Assembly (NCBI GenBank): GCA_017560855.1
Contig: JAFZEB010000124.1
Coordinates: forward strand, 1-5,723
DNA from: Ruminiclostridium sp.
GTDB lineage: Bacteria > Bacillota > Clostridia > Oscillospirales > Oscillospiraceae
DNA: 5,723 nucleotides
Reading direction: 5' to 3'
Shown here in pieces: positions 5,352-5,723 of the stretch; within the stretch, counting starts at the first letter, position 1, and every line of letters begins with the position of its first letter. The position numbers were made by a program, and so were the translations under genes. Below the pieces are notes generated by a model. The model was not told the DNA's origin. It did no database searches and worked only from the letters and a program-made list of their open reading frames with translations.

Positions 5352-5366
5352 CTATGTATCCTCCTT

Positions 5367-5672
5367 TCAGTCCAGGGGAAAGAGCCGCTGGAGCCCGGCG
5401 GCCCGCAGGACCCGGGCGGGCTGCTCCGGCAGGCCGGTGACCTGGAGGGTGCCCCCCAGAGCCTCCATCCGTTTCCAGAGCCGAAGGAGGACGGCAATGC
5501 CCGAGGAGTCCATGAAGGTGATGCCCCGACAGTCCACCACCAGGGTGTGGGGGAGGACCTCGTCCAGCTCCCGGTCCATGTCTTCCAGCAGCCCCCGGAC
5601 CCGGTGGTGGTCGATCTCCCCGGAGAGGGCCACGGTGAGGTGACGGTTTTGTGCGGTGTAGGCCACAGCCAT
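5367..5672 (-). CDS. spoIIAA: Anti-anti-sigma F factor SpoIIAA
   Basis: A 101-residue STAS-domain protein. In its unphosphorylated form it displaces SigF from SpoIIAB; SpoIIAB inactivates it by phosphorylation and SpoIIE reactivates it. The family motifs GEIDHH (18-23) and MDSSGIAV (54-61) are present; S56 corresponds to the phosphorylated S58 of B. subtilis SpoIIAA, as I align it. It is the first gene of the operon, 15 bases before spoIIAB. The ATG at 5672 follows GAAAGGGG with an 8-base spacer. The protein ends at GLQRLFPLD, roughly 16 residues shorter than the 117-residue B. subtilis protein, so the last helix appears shortened or absent. Confidence 0.95.
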   Translation of the reverse strand: MAVAYTAQNRHLTVALSGEIDHHRVRGLLEDMDRELDEVLPHTLVVDCRGITFMDSSGIAVLLRLWKRMEALGGTLQVTGLPEQPARVLRAAGLQRLFPLD

Positions 5673-5695
5673 AGGTAAAACCCCTTTCTTGTGGG

Positions 5696-5720
5696 TGTCG
5701 TGTGTAAAAAAATACCCTTG
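5696..5720 (-). promoter_or_regulatory. Possible SigH-like promoter of the spoIIA operon (weak)
   Basis: In B. subtilis this operon is transcribed by SigH. On the minus strand CAAGGGTAT (5712-5720) resembles the SigH -35 with two mismatches, and after an 11-base spacer CGACA (5696-5700) matches the -10 at three of five positions. The spacing is right but the match is poor, and only 51 bases upstream of the ATG are in the window, so the true promoter may lie outside. Confidence 0.25.
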
Positions 5721-5723
5721 TAC

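Overview
The window looks like chromosomal DNA from a GC-rich, endospore-forming member of the Clostridia, probably an Oscillospiraceae/Ruminococcaceae-type gut anaerobe. This rests on the complete spoIIA operon (spoIIAA-spoIIAB-sigF), strong AGGAGG-type ribosome binding sites before nearly every gene, and short palindromic repeats of a kind I associate with gut Clostridia. The genus assignment is inference; no rRNA or other taxonomic marker is present.

Layout, left to right. (1) Positions 1-1377, plus strand: the 3' part of a sodium:alanine/glycine symporter (AGCS family) whose start lies before the window, closed by a strong intrinsic terminator. (2) Positions 1378-1603 hold no gene but are densely structured: the terminator, two long near-perfect palindromes, and an array in which CTTCAT occurs four times separated by three small hairpins with unrelated stems. 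(3) Minus strand, 3015 down to 1604: a two-gene unit encoding an unrecognised membrane-anchored coiled-coil protein and, 20 bases downstream, a YbaK-type aminoacyl-tRNA deacylase. (4) Positions 3016-3134: a divergent intergenic region with two good SigA-type promoters facing away from each other and sharing one -35 region. (5) Plus strand 3135-4076: glutamyl-Q tRNA(Asp) synthetase (gluQ). (6) Positions 4077-4188: a 77-base MITE-like repeat with 9-bp terminal inverted repeats and two related palindromes. (7) Minus strand, 5672 down to 4189: spoIIAA, spoIIAB and sigF (spoIIAC), tightly packed, the last pair overlapping by four bases.

How the genes work together: SpoIIAB binds and inhibits SigF and phosphorylates SpoIIAA; dephosphorylated SpoIIAA releases SigF in the forespore. 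Their catalytic and contact residues are all visible, so the switch appears intact. YbaK and GluQ both act on tRNA (hydrolysis of mischarged aminoacyl-tRNA, and glutamylation of queuosine in tRNA-Asp), and their transcription units start from overlapping promoters. The symporter is an independent unit with extreme codon bias, suggesting high expression. Most of the window is ordinary chromosome; the less ordinary material is in the repeats at 1413-1600 and 4092-4168, the shared -35 region, and the unrecognised protein at 2101-3015.
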